64,000 nt of DNA from Burkholderia cepacia (GTDB lineage Bacteria; Pseudomonadota; Gammaproteobacteria; Burkholderiales; Burkholderiaceae), in assembly GCF_001718835.1 (NCBI RefSeq), contig NZ_CP013444.1, positions 2,542,001 to 2,606,000 on the forward strand, written 5' to 3'. The notes under the pieces are model-generated. The model made no database searches and was not told the DNA's origin. It saw only the letters and a program-made list of their open reading frames with translations. Positions 16,831 through 25,111 of the stretch are shown here, piece after piece (positions within the stretch are counted from its first letter, which is position 1; every line of letters starts with the position of its first letter). A program made the translations under genes and the position numbers.

Positions 16831-17871
16831 TCACAGCTTCCCCAGGAAGTGATACGCGATGTCGAAGTGATCCTCGAACATCACGTTGCGCATCTGCGCG
16901 AATTCGTTCAGCGGCACCCAGCGCGCCTTGTCGGCGTCGTCGCTGCCCTTCACGCGCGGCAGCTCGCCAGTCGGGAAATTGAACAGGCACGCGTGCGTGA
17001 TCGTGCGGCCGCGCAACGAGCGCGTCGGGTGATCGAACACCTGGCGATCCTTGATCGAGCCGCGCAGCACGGGTTCCGGCAGCTTCAGGCCGGTCTCCTC
17101 GCGCAGCTCGCGGATGCAGGCCGCGTCGAGCCGCTCGTCCTGGTTCACGAACCCGCCCGGTAGCGCCCACAGGCCGCGGCCCGGTTCGCTGCGGCGGCGC
17201 ACCAGCAGGATATGGCCCGAGTGCACGACCACCGCGTCGACCGTCACGAACGTGACCGGATACGGGGCGGCCGCCCACGCCTTGCGATACGCGGCGATGA
17301 ATTCGGCTTCCGACTTCAGCTGCGCGAATTCCGGCTGCGTGCGGAAACGCTCGAGCCAGCCGAACACGGGTTCCGGCACGGCCCACTGCACGAAGCTGTT
17401 GGGGCGTTCGGCGAAATACTGGTCGCGGATCTCGGTGGCGGAAATGTCTTCCGTCGCGTCGACATCGACGAGCTCCCATTGCGGGAACATCCGCAGGTAA
17501 TACGACGTGGCGTCCTTCTCGTGGCCGATCAGCCCGACCTTGCGCTGTGCGATATCACCGAGCGCGGACGCGACGGCGTCTTGCACCCAGCGCACCCAGT
17601 CGCCGTCGTTGTAGGTCGAATCCTGCAACGGCGCGATCGTCACGCGGTCGCGCTCGGACGCGTCGAGCAGCGAAGCCAGCATCTGGCGGCGCTCGTCGAA
17701 CGAGAACGGATCCTTGATGGTGCGGGGCTTGTCGGTCGACCCGATCAGCACGCACACGCGCTCGGCCCGGCTCAGTGCCGACTTCAGCACGTTCAGGTGA
17801 CCACGATGCGGAGGCTGGAAACGACCAATGAAAACGAGCGCGTCGAAGCGCCGGTTCTGTTGCGTACTCAT
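16831..17871 (-). CDS. nadM: Bifunctional NMN adenylyltransferase / Nudix hydrolase
   Basis: A 346-residue fusion. The N-terminal half (about 8-185) is an NMN adenylyltransferase with GRFQPPHRGH, nucleotide-binding H22 and H25, and the C-terminal ISATEIR motif. The second half (about 200-340) is a Nudix hydrolase with a perfect Nudix box beginning GGFVNQDERL and ending RELREETGL, followed by an array typical of ADP-ribose-type hydrolases. It turns NMN and ATP into NAD, and the Nudix half probably recycles ADP-ribose. First gene of the nadM-nadV operon; the ribosome site is GAGGGAG. Confidence 0.93.
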   Translation of the reverse strand: MSTQQNRRFDALVFIGRFQPPHRGHLNVLKSALSRAERVCVLIGSTDKPRTIKDPFSFDERRQMLASLLDASERDRVTIAPLQDSTYNDGDWVRWVQDAVASALGDIAQRKVGLIGHEKDATSYYLRMFPQWELVDVDATEDISATEIRDQYFAERPNSFVQWAVPEPVFGWLERFRTQPEFAQLKSEAEFIAAYRKAWAAAPYPVTFVTVDAVVVHSGHILLVRRRSEPGRGLWALPGGFVNQDERLDAACIRELREETGLKLPEPVLRGSIKDRQVFDHPTRSLRGRTITHACLFNFPTGELPRVKGSDDADKARWVPLNEFAQMRNVMFEDHFDIAYHFLGKL

Positions 17872-17896
17872 GAGGCTCCCTCAAGAGATTGAAACG

Positions 17897-17915
17897 CTTC
17901 GGGTCTTTCCCGAAG
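17897..17915 (-). promoter_or_regulatory. Perfect 7-bp inverted repeat in the nadM leader
   Basis: CTTCGGG (17897-17903) and CCCGAAG (17909-17915) flank a five-base spacer, 26 bp upstream of the nadM ATG. It could be an mRNA hairpin close to the ribosome site or a repressor site. No NrtR or NiaR gene is seen nearby. Confidence 0.45.
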
Positions 17916-18056
17916 GCATGGAACGGATCGTAGGCCTTTTTTTGAGATGCGTCAATCGAACCCATGCTCGACTTGACGATGCCTGACGGAAATCGCGAGA
18001 CTGGCGCGCTACACTCGTTCGACTCCATCCCAACCTGCGCGGACGCGCCCCCTATC

Positions 18057-18509
18057 ATGAGGATCTCAGTCAGCCGGACCGTCGGCGTCGATCGCAGGCG
18101 CCTCTTCACGTGGTCGCAGGATTACGCGCGGCGGCTCGTGTGGGACAGCTTCCTCACCGATGCCTATCTGCTCGACGGCATGACGGCCGACGTCGGCGTC
18201 GACGCGTTCTGCCGCAGCCAGTCGGGCGCGACGATGGTGTCGCGCTACATCTCGTACCGTCCGCCGCAGGTCGCGGCCGTCGAAATGGTCGACGGGCCGA
18301 AAGTGCTCGAACGCTTCAGCGGCAGCTGGAACTTCACCGAGCACACGCCCGGCACGACCGAGGTGAAATTCACGTACCACTTCCGCGCCCAGCCGGCCTG
18401 GCTGCGCTGGCTGCTCGAACCGCTGATCGGCGCGTTCTATCTCGTGCAGACGCGCCGGCGTCTCGATTCGTTCAAGCGCTGGGCCGAAGCGGAGGCCGCG
18501 CCGCGTTGA
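18057..18509 (+). CDS. SRPBCC (START/polyketide-cyclase-like) protein
   Basis: A 150-residue protein of the SRPBCC helix-grip fold, which binds hydrophobic ligands. It opens with a strand and helix (MRISVSRTVGVDRRRLFTWS), includes VWDSFLTDAYLLDG and ends with a long C-terminal helix (LEPLIGAFYLVQTRRRLDSF), as in polyketide cyclase 2 relatives. The start at 18057 is taken because homologous sequence begins there; an upstream in-frame ATG at 17964 would run into the nadM leader. It is divergent from nadM. Ligand unknown. Confidence 0.75.
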   Translation: MRISVSRTVGVDRRRLFTWSQDYARRLVWDSFLTDAYLLDGMTADVGVDAFCRSQSGATMVSRYISYRPPQVAAVEMVDGPKVLERFSGSWNFTEHTPGTTEVKFTYHFRAQPAWLRWLLEPLIGAFYLVQTRRRLDSFKRWAEAEAAPR

Positions 18510-18580
18510 CAGGGGCGGAAACCGGCCGGACACTTCAACGCCATCCGGTTCGCCGATTTCCCCATGACGAGGACGAGTAC

Positions 18581-19372
18581 GTGTTCAGCTTCCGTTATCT
18601 TTATCTCGCGGTTGCCGCGATGAGCTTCACGCTTTCCGCGCATGCCGCCGGCATCGACTGTTCCGCCTCGAAGACGCGCACCGAGCACCTGATCTGCGCC
18701 GACGAGGCACTCATGTCGGCCGACAGCGCACTGGCGAGCGCCTACGATGCAACCGTCGACGCCGCCGCCGACCCGCGCGCGGTGATCCTGTCGCAGCGCG
18801 CGTGGCTCAAGCAGCGCGATGCGTGCGCCGATGCCGCCTGCATCGCCGCCGCATACCGCGACCGCACGGCGGCGCTGAAGCAGGTGAAACACGCAGGCTG
18901 GAAAACCTATCGCGACCCGGCGCTCGGCATCTCGTTCGAATACCTCGCGAACCGGCAGGTGAAAAAGCCGTGCCCGGAAGGCGGCAGCGACCCTTGCGTC
19001 GCGATCGTCGGCCGCAACATGACGAACAGCAACTATTTCATCGCATTCGAGATCGTCGACGGCGCGCTGGAGCCGGTCGCGGAAAAGGAAGCGGGATTCG
19101 TGAAGCAGGACGACGGCAAATGGATGTCGACGTTCGGCCGCGGCACGCCCCAGGAAGTCGAGCGCTTCACGGGCCCGGGCTGGCGCGGCATGAGCGCGAC
19201 GATCATGTGCCGCATCAGCGATCCGAAAACCGGCTTTTATTCGGCAGCCGGCGAATGCTACTGGGCCGTGCTGAGCAACGGCCAGCGCTCGGCCGTCGCG
19301 GGGACGCAGGGCTTCGTCGGCACCGACGACGCGACGCTGCACAGCGTGTCGACGTTCCGGTTCGACCGCTGA
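18581..19372 (+). CDS. Secreted LprI-domain protein
   Basis: A 263-residue exported protein. GTG 18581 is chosen because it gives a clean signal peptide (FSFRYLYLAVAAMSFTLSAHAAG, cut near residue 21). Next comes an LprI/DUF1311 domain with paired cysteines (GIDCSASKTRTEHLICADEA, then RAWLKQRDACADAACIA). Residues about 110-263 form a beta-rich C-terminal region I do not recognise. LprI of mycobacteria inhibits lysozyme; a similar envelope-protective role is inferred. A second LprI-type gene lies 1 kb downstream. Confidence 0.75.
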   Translation: MFSFRYLYLAVAAMSFTLSAHAAGIDCSASKTRTEHLICADEALMSADSALASAYDATVDAAADPRAVILSQRAWLKQRDACADAACIAAAYRDRTAALKQVKHAGWKTYRDPALGISFEYLANRQVKKPCPEGGSDPCVAIVGRNMTNSNYFIAFEIVDGALEPVAEKEAGFVKQDDGKWMSTFGRGTPQEVERFTGPGWRGMSATIMCRISDPKTGFYSAAGECYWAVLSNGQRSAVAGTQGFVGTDDATLHSVSTFRFDR

Positions 19373-19390
19373 CGGGAACGGAAGGGCGAC

Positions 19391-19419
19391 GCGGCGCGTG
19401 CTCGCGCAACGCGCGCCGC
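19391..19419 (+). terminator. Hairpin after the LprI-domain gene
   Basis: GCGGCGCG (19391-19398) pairs with CGCGCCGC (19412-19419), 18 bp past the stop. A short TTTTA follows at about 19426. A moderate intrinsic terminator is plausible. Confidence 0.4.
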
Positions 19420-19470
19420 CGCATGTTTTACAACCCGCTTTCAGCCGGGCTTGCACCCGCGGTTTTGTCA

Positions 19471-19498
19471 TTGCGGCGCCGCCGCCACCCGCTATAAT
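19471..19498 (+). promoter_or_regulatory. Candidate sigma-70 promoter before the amidase operon
   Basis: A perfect -10 hexamer TATAAT (19493-19498) is preceded by TTGCGG at 16 bp. TTGTCA lies further upstream but at 22 bp, too far. It would drive the amidase gene at 19582 and the two genes behind it. Confidence 0.5.
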
Positions 19499-19581
19499 CG
19501 CGCGACATTCCGACTGCATCATGCAGGCCGACGGCCGCGCGCCGCTTCGTCGAGCGCAGCCGCATTCACGCGACAACAACA

Positions 19582-20337
19582 ATGACGAACCGAACCATCC
19601 GACGCCTTCGCCCGTTCGCGCGTGCCGCCGCGCGCGTGCTCGCCTGCGCGGCCCTGCTCGGCATGCCGCTCGCGCTGCGCGCCGCAGACGCCGCGCCGGC
19701 CGCCAGCGCACACGCTCCGTACATCGTGATCGACACCGGCCATACGCCGGCTCACCCGGGCTCCACCGGCGCGAGCGGCCGCGTCGAATACCTGTACAAC
19801 CTCGATCTGTCGAGCGCCGTTGCCAAGCGGTTGAGCGACGACGGCGCCCGCGTGCTGCGCACGTCGGCCGACGGCCGCGAGATCGCGCTCGACCAGCGTT
19901 CGACGCAGGCGCCCGACGCAAACCTGTTCGTGTCGATCCATCACGACTCGATGCAGCAGCAGTTCATCGACGCCGGCCGGCAGCGCGAATTCCGCGGCTT
20001 CTCGGTGTTCGTGTCGGAACGCAATCCGCATTACGAACAGAGCCTGCGTTGCGCGAAGGCGATCGCCGAGCGGCTGGTCGCGGCCGGCGAACGGCCGTCG
20101 CTGTATCACGCGCAGCCGATCCGCGGCGAGAACCGCCCGCTGATCGACCCGCCACTCGGCATCCACCGCTTCGACGATCTCGTCGTGCTGCGTACCGCAC
20201 CGATTCCGGCCGTGCTCGTCGAGGCCGGCGTGATCGTCAACCCGGACGAAGAGAAGCGGCTCGCGCAGCACGACACGATCCAGCGCCTGTCCGCTGCGAT
20301 CGCGGGCGGGATCGACGCGTGCACCGCGTCCGAATGA
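19582..20337 (+). CDS. N-acetylmuramoyl-L-alanine amidase (Amidase_3), exported
   Basis: A 251-residue zinc amidase that should remove stem peptides from peptidoglycan in the periplasm. The signal peptide is about 1-34 (RVLACAALLGMPLALRAAD). Zinc ligands of Amidase_3 are all present: His in VIDTGHTPAHPG, Glu in RVEYLYNLDLS, His in FVSIHHDS, and the catalytic Glu in VLVEAGVIVNPDEE. There is no LysM, AMIN or SPOR domain, so it is a minimal form. It is followed by an LprI gene and a MurI-like gene in the same direction with short gaps. Confidence 0.9.
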   Translation: MTNRTIRRLRPFARAAARVLACAALLGMPLALRAADAAPAASAHAPYIVIDTGHTPAHPGSTGASGRVEYLYNLDLSSAVAKRLSDDGARVLRTSADGREIALDQRSTQAPDANLFVSIHHDSMQQQFIDAGRQREFRGFSVFVSERNPHYEQSLRCAKAIAERLVAAGERPSLYHAQPIRGENRPLIDPPLGIHRFDDLVVLRTAPIPAVLVEAGVIVNPDEEKRLAQHDTIQRLSAAIAGGIDACTASE

Positions 20338-20387
20338 CGACGCGGCGCACGTGCGTCATCGGCTTTTACCCAGTCAGGAGCATCACC

Positions 20388-20777
20388 ATGAAAAAGAAGA
20401 ATCTGCTCGCAGCCTGCGCACTGCTCGCGCTTGCCGTTCCGTTCGCCGCGCACGCGGCCGGCTGCGGGAAACCGCGCAGCGCGTTCGACCAGGTGTACTG
20501 CACCAGCACGCAGTTCTCTCAGTCCGATCGCGACCTGAACGACGAATACGGCCGCCTGCGCAAGCAGCTGAGCGGCGACCAGCAGGCCGCGCTGAAGGCC
20601 GGCCAGCTCGCGTGGCTGAAGCAGCGCGACGACAAGTGCAGCACCACGCGCGACGACGGGTATTACGTGAACCTCGAATGCGCGAACGACATGACGCAGT
20701 CGCGGCTGTCGTTCCTGCGCGAGCGCGATCGCGAGTGTTCGAGCACCGGGTGCGTGGCGTCGAAGATCGGGCAGTAA
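20388..20777 (+). CDS. Small secreted LprI-like protein
   Basis: A 129-residue protein with a signal peptide (KKKNLLAACALLALAVPFAAHA) and an LprI/DUF1311-type domain: cysteine-bearing AGCGKPRSAFDQVYC, QSDRDLNDEYGRLRKQLSG, LAWLKQRDDKC and a C-terminal CSSTGC pair. The ATG follows CAGGAG. Six cysteines suggest disulphides in the periplasm. It is shorter than the LprI protein upstream. A lysozyme-inhibitor role is inferred from family resemblance only. Confidence 0.72.
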   Translation: MKKKNLLAACALLALAVPFAAHAAGCGKPRSAFDQVYCTSTQFSQSDRDLNDEYGRLRKQLSGDQQAALKAGQLAWLKQRDDKCSTTRDDGYYVNLECANDMTQSRLSFLRERDRECSSTGCVASKIGQ

Positions 20778-20783
20778 CGCTTC

Positions 20784-21605
20784 ATGCACAACGGCGTCGC
20801 CCCCATCGGCGTATTCGATTCGGGCCTGGGCGGATTGTCGGTCGTCGAGGCGATCCGTCAGCGCCTTCCGGGCGAAGCCATCCTGTATATCGCGGACTCC
20901 AGGTATGCACCCTATGGCGAAAAGTCCGATACGTTCATCAGGGCGCGCAGCCAGGCACTCACGGATTGGCTGGTACAGCACGGCGCGAAAATGCTGGTGA
21001 TTGCATGCAATACGGCAACGACGCACGCAATCGCGCATCTCCGAAGTCAGTTCGCGATCCCGATCATCGGCGTGGAGCCCGGGATCAAGCCCGCCGTGCA
21101 GGCGTCGGTTTCAAAAGTCGTCGGCGTGCTCGCGACTGCCGCAACGCTGCGCAGCCAACGATTGCAGGCGCTGCTGGCAGAGAACGATCACGCGTGCCGC
21201 TTCGTGTGTCAGGCAGGGCATGGCCTCGTGGAAAGCATCGAACAAGGCGAAGCCACGGGATCGGCCGTCGAGTCGCTGCTCGAAGCGTACCTGACGCCGA
21301 TGATCGACGAAGGCGCGGATACGCTCGTGCTGGGCTCGACGCATTACGCGTTGCTCATGCCGAGCATTCGAAGGATCTTCGGTTCACGGTTCCGCCTGAT
21401 CGAGACCGCGACCGCAATCGCGCGGCGGGTCGAGCATCAGCTTGCCGAGTTCCGGCTGCGCAACGATGCGAATCCCGCCAACGCTCCGCTGCAATTGTGC
21501 TCGACCGCGACATCGGCAGAGCAACGGGCGCCTTTGGCCAGACTCGCTCAGGGACTTGCGCTGGCCGGACATCGGGTGGCCGCCATCGACATCGAGACGA
21601 GCTGA
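20784..21605 (+). CDS. Glutamate racemase homologue with Ser replacing the second catalytic Cys
   Basis: A 273-residue member of the Asp/Glu racemase family, closest to MurI, which interconverts L- and D-glutamate using two cysteines. Motifs fit: GVFDSGLGGLSV, DSRYAPYGEKS and C75 in IACNTATTHA. However the second cysteine, normally in GCTHYP, is S185 in LGSTHYA. His187 is kept. The start lies six bases after the LprI stop. Codon and base use look less GC-biased than the neighbours. It may be an impaired racemase, have altered specificity, or be a repurposed paralogue. I give no symbol for that reason. Confidence 0.85.
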   Translation: MHNGVAPIGVFDSGLGGLSVVEAIRQRLPGEAILYIADSRYAPYGEKSDTFIRARSQALTDWLVQHGAKMLVIACNTATTHAIAHLRSQFAIPIIGVEPGIKPAVQASVSKVVGVLATAATLRSQRLQALLAENDHACRFVCQAGHGLVESIEQGEATGSAVESLLEAYLTPMIDEGADTLVLGSTHYALLMPSIRRIFGSRFRLIETATAIARRVEHQLAEFRLRNDANPANAPLQLCSTATSAEQRAPLARLAQGLALAGHRVAAIDIETS

Positions 21606-21623
21606 CCGATCGTCCGGCCCGCG

Positions 21624-22970
21624 TCACAGAAACCACCGATACTCCCGCGCGCCGATCTCGTTCATGAAATCGATCTGCTCCTGCCGCTTGTTCTCGCAAT
21701 ACACCATCACGAACTCGCTGCCGAGCCCTTCGCGCACGGCCGGATGATCCTGCATCGCCGCGACGGCCGACAGCATCTCCTTCGGGAAATCGATCCCGCT
21801 GCCGCGATCCTCGTTGAGCGGCGCGATCGGCTCCTTGCCTGCGTCGAGCCCGTATTCCATCCCGGTCAGGATCGCCGCGAGCACCAGATACGGATTCGCG
21901 TCCGCGCTCGCGAGCCGGTGCTCGATCCGCAGGTTGCGCGCGTCGGACTCGGGAATCCGGATGCACGCATCGCGATCCTCGAAGCCCCAGCTCGCGCGGC
22001 TCGCTGCATTCACCATCGATCCGTAACGCCGGAACGCGTTGTGATTCGGTGCGAACACGGGCATGCAGTGCGGCAGCAGCGCAAGGCATCCGGCCACCGC
22101 GTGCCGCAGCGGCCGCTGCCCGTCCGCCGCCAGCAGGTTGCGCCCGGCATCGTCGTAGAGGCTCACGTGCACGTGCATCCCGCTGCCCGGCGCATGCAGG
22201 TACGGCTTGCCCATGAAGCTCGCGCGATAGCCGTGCTGCAACGCGACGCCGCGCGTGCTGCGGCAGAACAGCGCCGACCAGTCGGCCGCTCGCAACGCAT
22301 CGTCGGTGTGTCCGAAATTGATCTCGAACTGGCCGGGACCGAGCTCGGCCGTGATCACCGTCGCATCGACGCCCTGCTCGCACGCCGCCTCGACCATCTC
22401 GTGCAGCACGTCGGAGAAACGCGACAGGCGCTCGATATGCATGTTCGGCTGATCGTCGCGATCGTCGCTCAGGCGGTCGCGCGGATATTGCGGCATCCCG
22501 TCCGCGAGCTGCGCGGCGAACAGGTAGAACTCGAGCTCGAACGCGACGACCGGCCGGATGCCGCGCGCCGCGAAGCGCCGCAGCACGCGCGCGAGCACCT
22601 CGCGCGGCTCGAACTCGATCGGCGAATCGGTGCCGTCGGAGCTGATCAGCATCTGCGCGAGCGGCTGCCGCTCCCAGCGCACCGGCTTCAGCGTGCCCGG
22701 AATCAGGCGGCGCGGCGCGTCCGGGTCGCCGTCGTTGAAGCAGTAGTCGCCGATCTTGTAGAGGCCGCCCTGCGTGCCGAGCAGCACGCAATTCTGCGGC
22801 AGCTTCAGCAACGAGCCCGACGCGACCTTTTCGAGCGCGTCGATCGGATAGCGCTTGCCGTAGAAATGCCCGGGCAGGTCGAGGCAGATCAGGTCGACAT
22901 AACGGATCTCGGGGTGCGCCTGCCGGAATGCGCGGACCTCACCGACCAGCGCGGAAACGACGTTAGTCAT
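21624..22970 (-). CDS. puuA: Glutamine-synthetase-like gamma-glutamylputrescine synthetase
   Basis: A 448-residue protein of the GlnA fold, which couples glutamate to an amine at the expense of ATP. Seen are the N-terminal RYVDLICLDLPGHFYGKR, VVAFELEFYLF, ITAELGPGQFEINFGHTDDA, GSGMHVHVSL, the NHNAFRRYG segment and the C-terminal IEHRLASADANPYLVLAA. The set with an XRE-cupin regulator and a PuuB-like oxidase on the same strand points to putrescine or another amine. The full puu pathway would also need PuuC and PuuD, which are not in the window. Confidence 0.85.
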   Translation of the reverse strand: MTNVVSALVGEVRAFRQAHPEIRYVDLICLDLPGHFYGKRYPIDALEKVASGSLLKLPQNCVLLGTQGGLYKIGDYCFNDGDPDAPRRLIPGTLKPVRWERQPLAQMLISSDGTDSPIEFEPREVLARVLRRFAARGIRPVVAFELEFYLFAAQLADGMPQYPRDRLSDDRDDQPNMHIERLSRFSDVLHEMVEAACEQGVDATVITAELGPGQFEINFGHTDDALRAADWSALFCRSTRGVALQHGYRASFMGKPYLHAPGSGMHVHVSLYDDAGRNLLAADGQRPLRHAVAGCLALLPHCMPVFAPNHNAFRRYGSMVNAASRASWGFEDRDACIRIPESDARNLRIEHRLASADANPYLVLAAILTGMEYGLDAGKEPIAPLNEDRGSGIDFPKEMLSAVAAMQDHPAVREGLGSEFVMVYCENKRQEQIDFMNEIGAREYRWFL

Positions 22971-23109
22971 GATTCGTCCCTTCGTTCGAGTGTGACGATG
23001 CCGCGTCGCGGCGAATCGGGGCCGAACGGCCTGTGCAGCGCCTCACGTCCCCATCGATCAGTACGTCAAACCATCTGCTTCGAACGCGGCATGCCGCCGC
23101 GACGACGAC

Positions 23110-23667
23110 TCAGGTGAATACCCAGATCACGCGCGTCGGCGCGTCGGTCAGGTTGGCATAACGGAAGCGCTTGTGCGCGGGGAGCTGGAATGCGTCGTTC
23201 GGGCCGAGCGTGACGGGTGTGTCGTCGCCGTCGATCCAGATCGTCAGTTCTCCTTCGAGCACGAAACCGCCCTGCTCGTCGCTGTCGTCGACGGGCCGCT
23301 CGCCGCTGCTCGCGCCCGGCGCGAGATGGCTTTCGAGGATCGAGAAGCGCGAGCGCATGTTCGGCGACACGAGGATGTCGGTAATGCCGGCCGCGTAATA
23401 CACGGTGCGCCGTTCGTCTGGCCGCGTGACCCAGGGCACGCTGCGCGGCTTGCTCAGGCTGTAGAAATAGGTGGTCGGCACGCCGAGCGCCTCGCCGATC
23501 GCGGTGAGGTCCGCGACCGTCGGGCGCGACAGCCCGCGCTCGACCTGCGACAGAAAGCCGACCGAGCGGCCGATCCGTTCCGCGAGATCGTTGAGCGTGA
23601 CCTTGCGATGCTTGCGCAGGTCGCGGATCAGGATCGCCAGGCTTTCTATCTCTTCCTGTTCGTTCAT
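23110..23667 (-). CDS. XRE-cupin transcriptional regulator (PuuR-like)
   Basis: A 185-residue regulator. Residues about 12-70 are the XRE helix-turn-helix (LRKHRKVTLNDLAERIGRSV, then FLSQVERGLSRPTVADL); about 110-185 is a cupin with HLAPGASSG and EQGGFVLEGELTIWIDG. This architecture is that of PuuR and its relatives, which repress polyamine genes. It lies 16 bp after puuB and upstream of puuA on the same strand. The ATG at 23667 is preferred over an upstream in-frame extension. The GAAATT repeats at 24981-25036 are its probable targets. Confidence 0.85.
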   Translation of the reverse strand: MNEQEEIESLAILIRDLRKHRKVTLNDLAERIGRSVGFLSQVERGLSRPTVADLTAIGEALGVPTTYFYSLSKPRSVPWVTRPDERRTVYYAAGITDILVSPNMRSRFSILESHLAPGASSGERPVDDSDEQGGFVLEGELTIWIDGDDTPVTLGPNDAFQLPAHKRFRYANLTDAPTRVIWVFT

Positions 23668-23683
23668 GGTGGGTTCCGTGCAG

Positions 23684-24973
23684 TCAAACGGTATCGCGCA
23701 GACGGTACCAGGCCTTGCCGATCGCTTCCAGCGGCGCGGCGAGCCGGTCGCCGCCGGGGAATCGCGGGTTGCGGATGCGCTGGTACTGCGCAAGCAGGCG
23801 TTCGTCGCCGAGCACGGCGTCGGCCACCGCGCGCGCGCCCGCGAGCGTCGGTAGCACGCCGTGCCCGGAGAAGCCCTGCAGCCAGAAACGCTGCCCGTGG
23901 CGGCCGATGTCCGGCGTGCGGCGCATGCTGATGTCGATATGGCCGCCCCACGCGTAATCGAGCGGCACGCCGGCCAGTTGCGGAAACACGCGTTCGAGGT
24001 GCGGGCGCGTGGCCGCCGCGATATCGGCCGGAATGCCGCCGAGATACGTGCAGCCGCCGCCGAACAGCAGCCGGTTGTCGGGGCTCAGCCGGAAATAGTC
24101 GGGCACGAACTGGTTGTCGATCACGCAACTGTTCCGCGGCAGCAGCGAACGCGCGACGTCGGGCGCGAGCGGCGCGGTCGCGACCTGGTACGTGCCGACC
24201 GGCAGCAGCCGGCGCGCGAGGTCGCGATCGAGCCGGTCGACATACGCGTTGCAGGCCAGCACGAGGACGTCCGCGCGCACTTCGCCGGCGGCGGTGCGCG
24301 CGACGTAGCCGCCGGCCGTCTCGCTCAGGTCGAGCACACGGCTCTGCTCGAAGATACGGCCGCCCGCGCGCTCGATCGTCCGGGCAAGGCCGAGTGCGAG
24401 CTTCAGCGGGTTCAGGTGGCCGGCCTCCGGATCGTAGAGCGCCGCGAGATAGCGCGAGCCGCCGATCCATTCCGGCATGTCGGCCCGCTCGATCACGCGC
24501 AGTTGGTCGTAGCCCCAGCGCTCGGCCGCTTCGTCGCGGGCCTGCGCGAGCATCGCGACGCGGCGCGGCCGCACCGCCGCCCACAGGCTGCCGGGCCGAT
24601 AGTCGATGTCGAAACCGTGCCGCCCGGGCAGTTCCCGCACCTCGGTCGCGGCCCAGCGCATGCTGTCCCACAGCAGGCGCGCGCCGTCGCGGCCGAGCGA
24701 ATCCTCGAGCGGCTGCATGTCGCACGACCAGCCGAGCAGCGCCTGCCCGCCGTTGCGGCCCGACGCCGCCCACGCGACGCGGCTCGCTTCGAGCATGACG
24801 ACCCGCTTGCCGGCGAGCGCAAGGCGCAGCGCCGTATGCAGCCCGCTGAACCCCGCGCCGACGACGAGCACGTCGGCGTCGACACGCGACTCCAGCACCG
24901 GGCGAACCGGGATCGGCTCCGGGTACGTACCGGCGTAGTAGCTTGCGACGTGACGGTCGGACTGCACGAACAT
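23684..24973 (-). CDS. puuB: FAD-dependent gamma-glutamylputrescine oxidase-like protein
   Basis: A 429-residue DAO-family flavoprotein. The FAD-binding Rossmann motif is VLVVGAGFSGLHTALRLALA with RVVMLEASRVAWAASGRNGG; the C-terminal GFSGHGVLPTLAGA closes the flavin site. PuuB oxidises gamma-glutamylputrescine to the aldehyde. ATG 24973 is chosen over 25009 because GGGAG stands six bases before it and the SYYAGTYPE start matches the family; the first twelve codons upstream lack a ribosome site and lie in an operator. It begins the puuB-puuR-puuA run. Confidence 0.82.
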   Translation of the reverse strand: MFVQSDRHVASYYAGTYPEPIPVRPVLESRVDADVLVVGAGFSGLHTALRLALAGKRVVMLEASRVAWAASGRNGGQALLGWSCDMQPLEDSLGRDGARLLWDSMRWAATEVRELPGRHGFDIDYRPGSLWAAVRPRRVAMLAQARDEAAERWGYDQLRVIERADMPEWIGGSRYLAALYDPEAGHLNPLKLALGLARTIERAGGRIFEQSRVLDLSETAGGYVARTAAGEVRADVLVLACNAYVDRLDRDLARRLLPVGTYQVATAPLAPDVARSLLPRNSCVIDNQFVPDYFRLSPDNRLLFGGGCTYLGGIPADIAAATRPHLERVFPQLAGVPLDYAWGGHIDISMRRTPDIGRHGQRFWLQGFSGHGVLPTLAGARAVADAVLGDERLLAQYQRIRNPRFPGGDRLAAPLEAIGKAWYRLRDTV

Positions 24974-24980
24974 GCGGACT

Positions 24981-25036
24981 CCCGTGAAATTCCTGTCGAG
25001 AAATTTCATGAAAAACTAGCATGACAATTTCACGGG
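24981..25036. promoter_or_regulatory. Inverted and repeated GAAATT half-sites before puuB
   Basis: CCCGTGAAATT (24981-24991) and AATTTCACGGG (25026-25036) form a perfect 11-bp inverted repeat 34 bp apart. A third half-site AATTTCA lies at 25002-25008, making TGAAATT-N10-AATTTCA with the first. The block overlaps the region just upstream of the puuB start, as expected for a repressor operator. Confidence 0.5.
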
Positions 25037-25111
25037 GGCAAGCGTGCGGTTGTCGTGCCCCCTTGCACCGTGGCGGCCGTGCACACCTTCATGCGTGACG
25101 GCGCACCCTCG

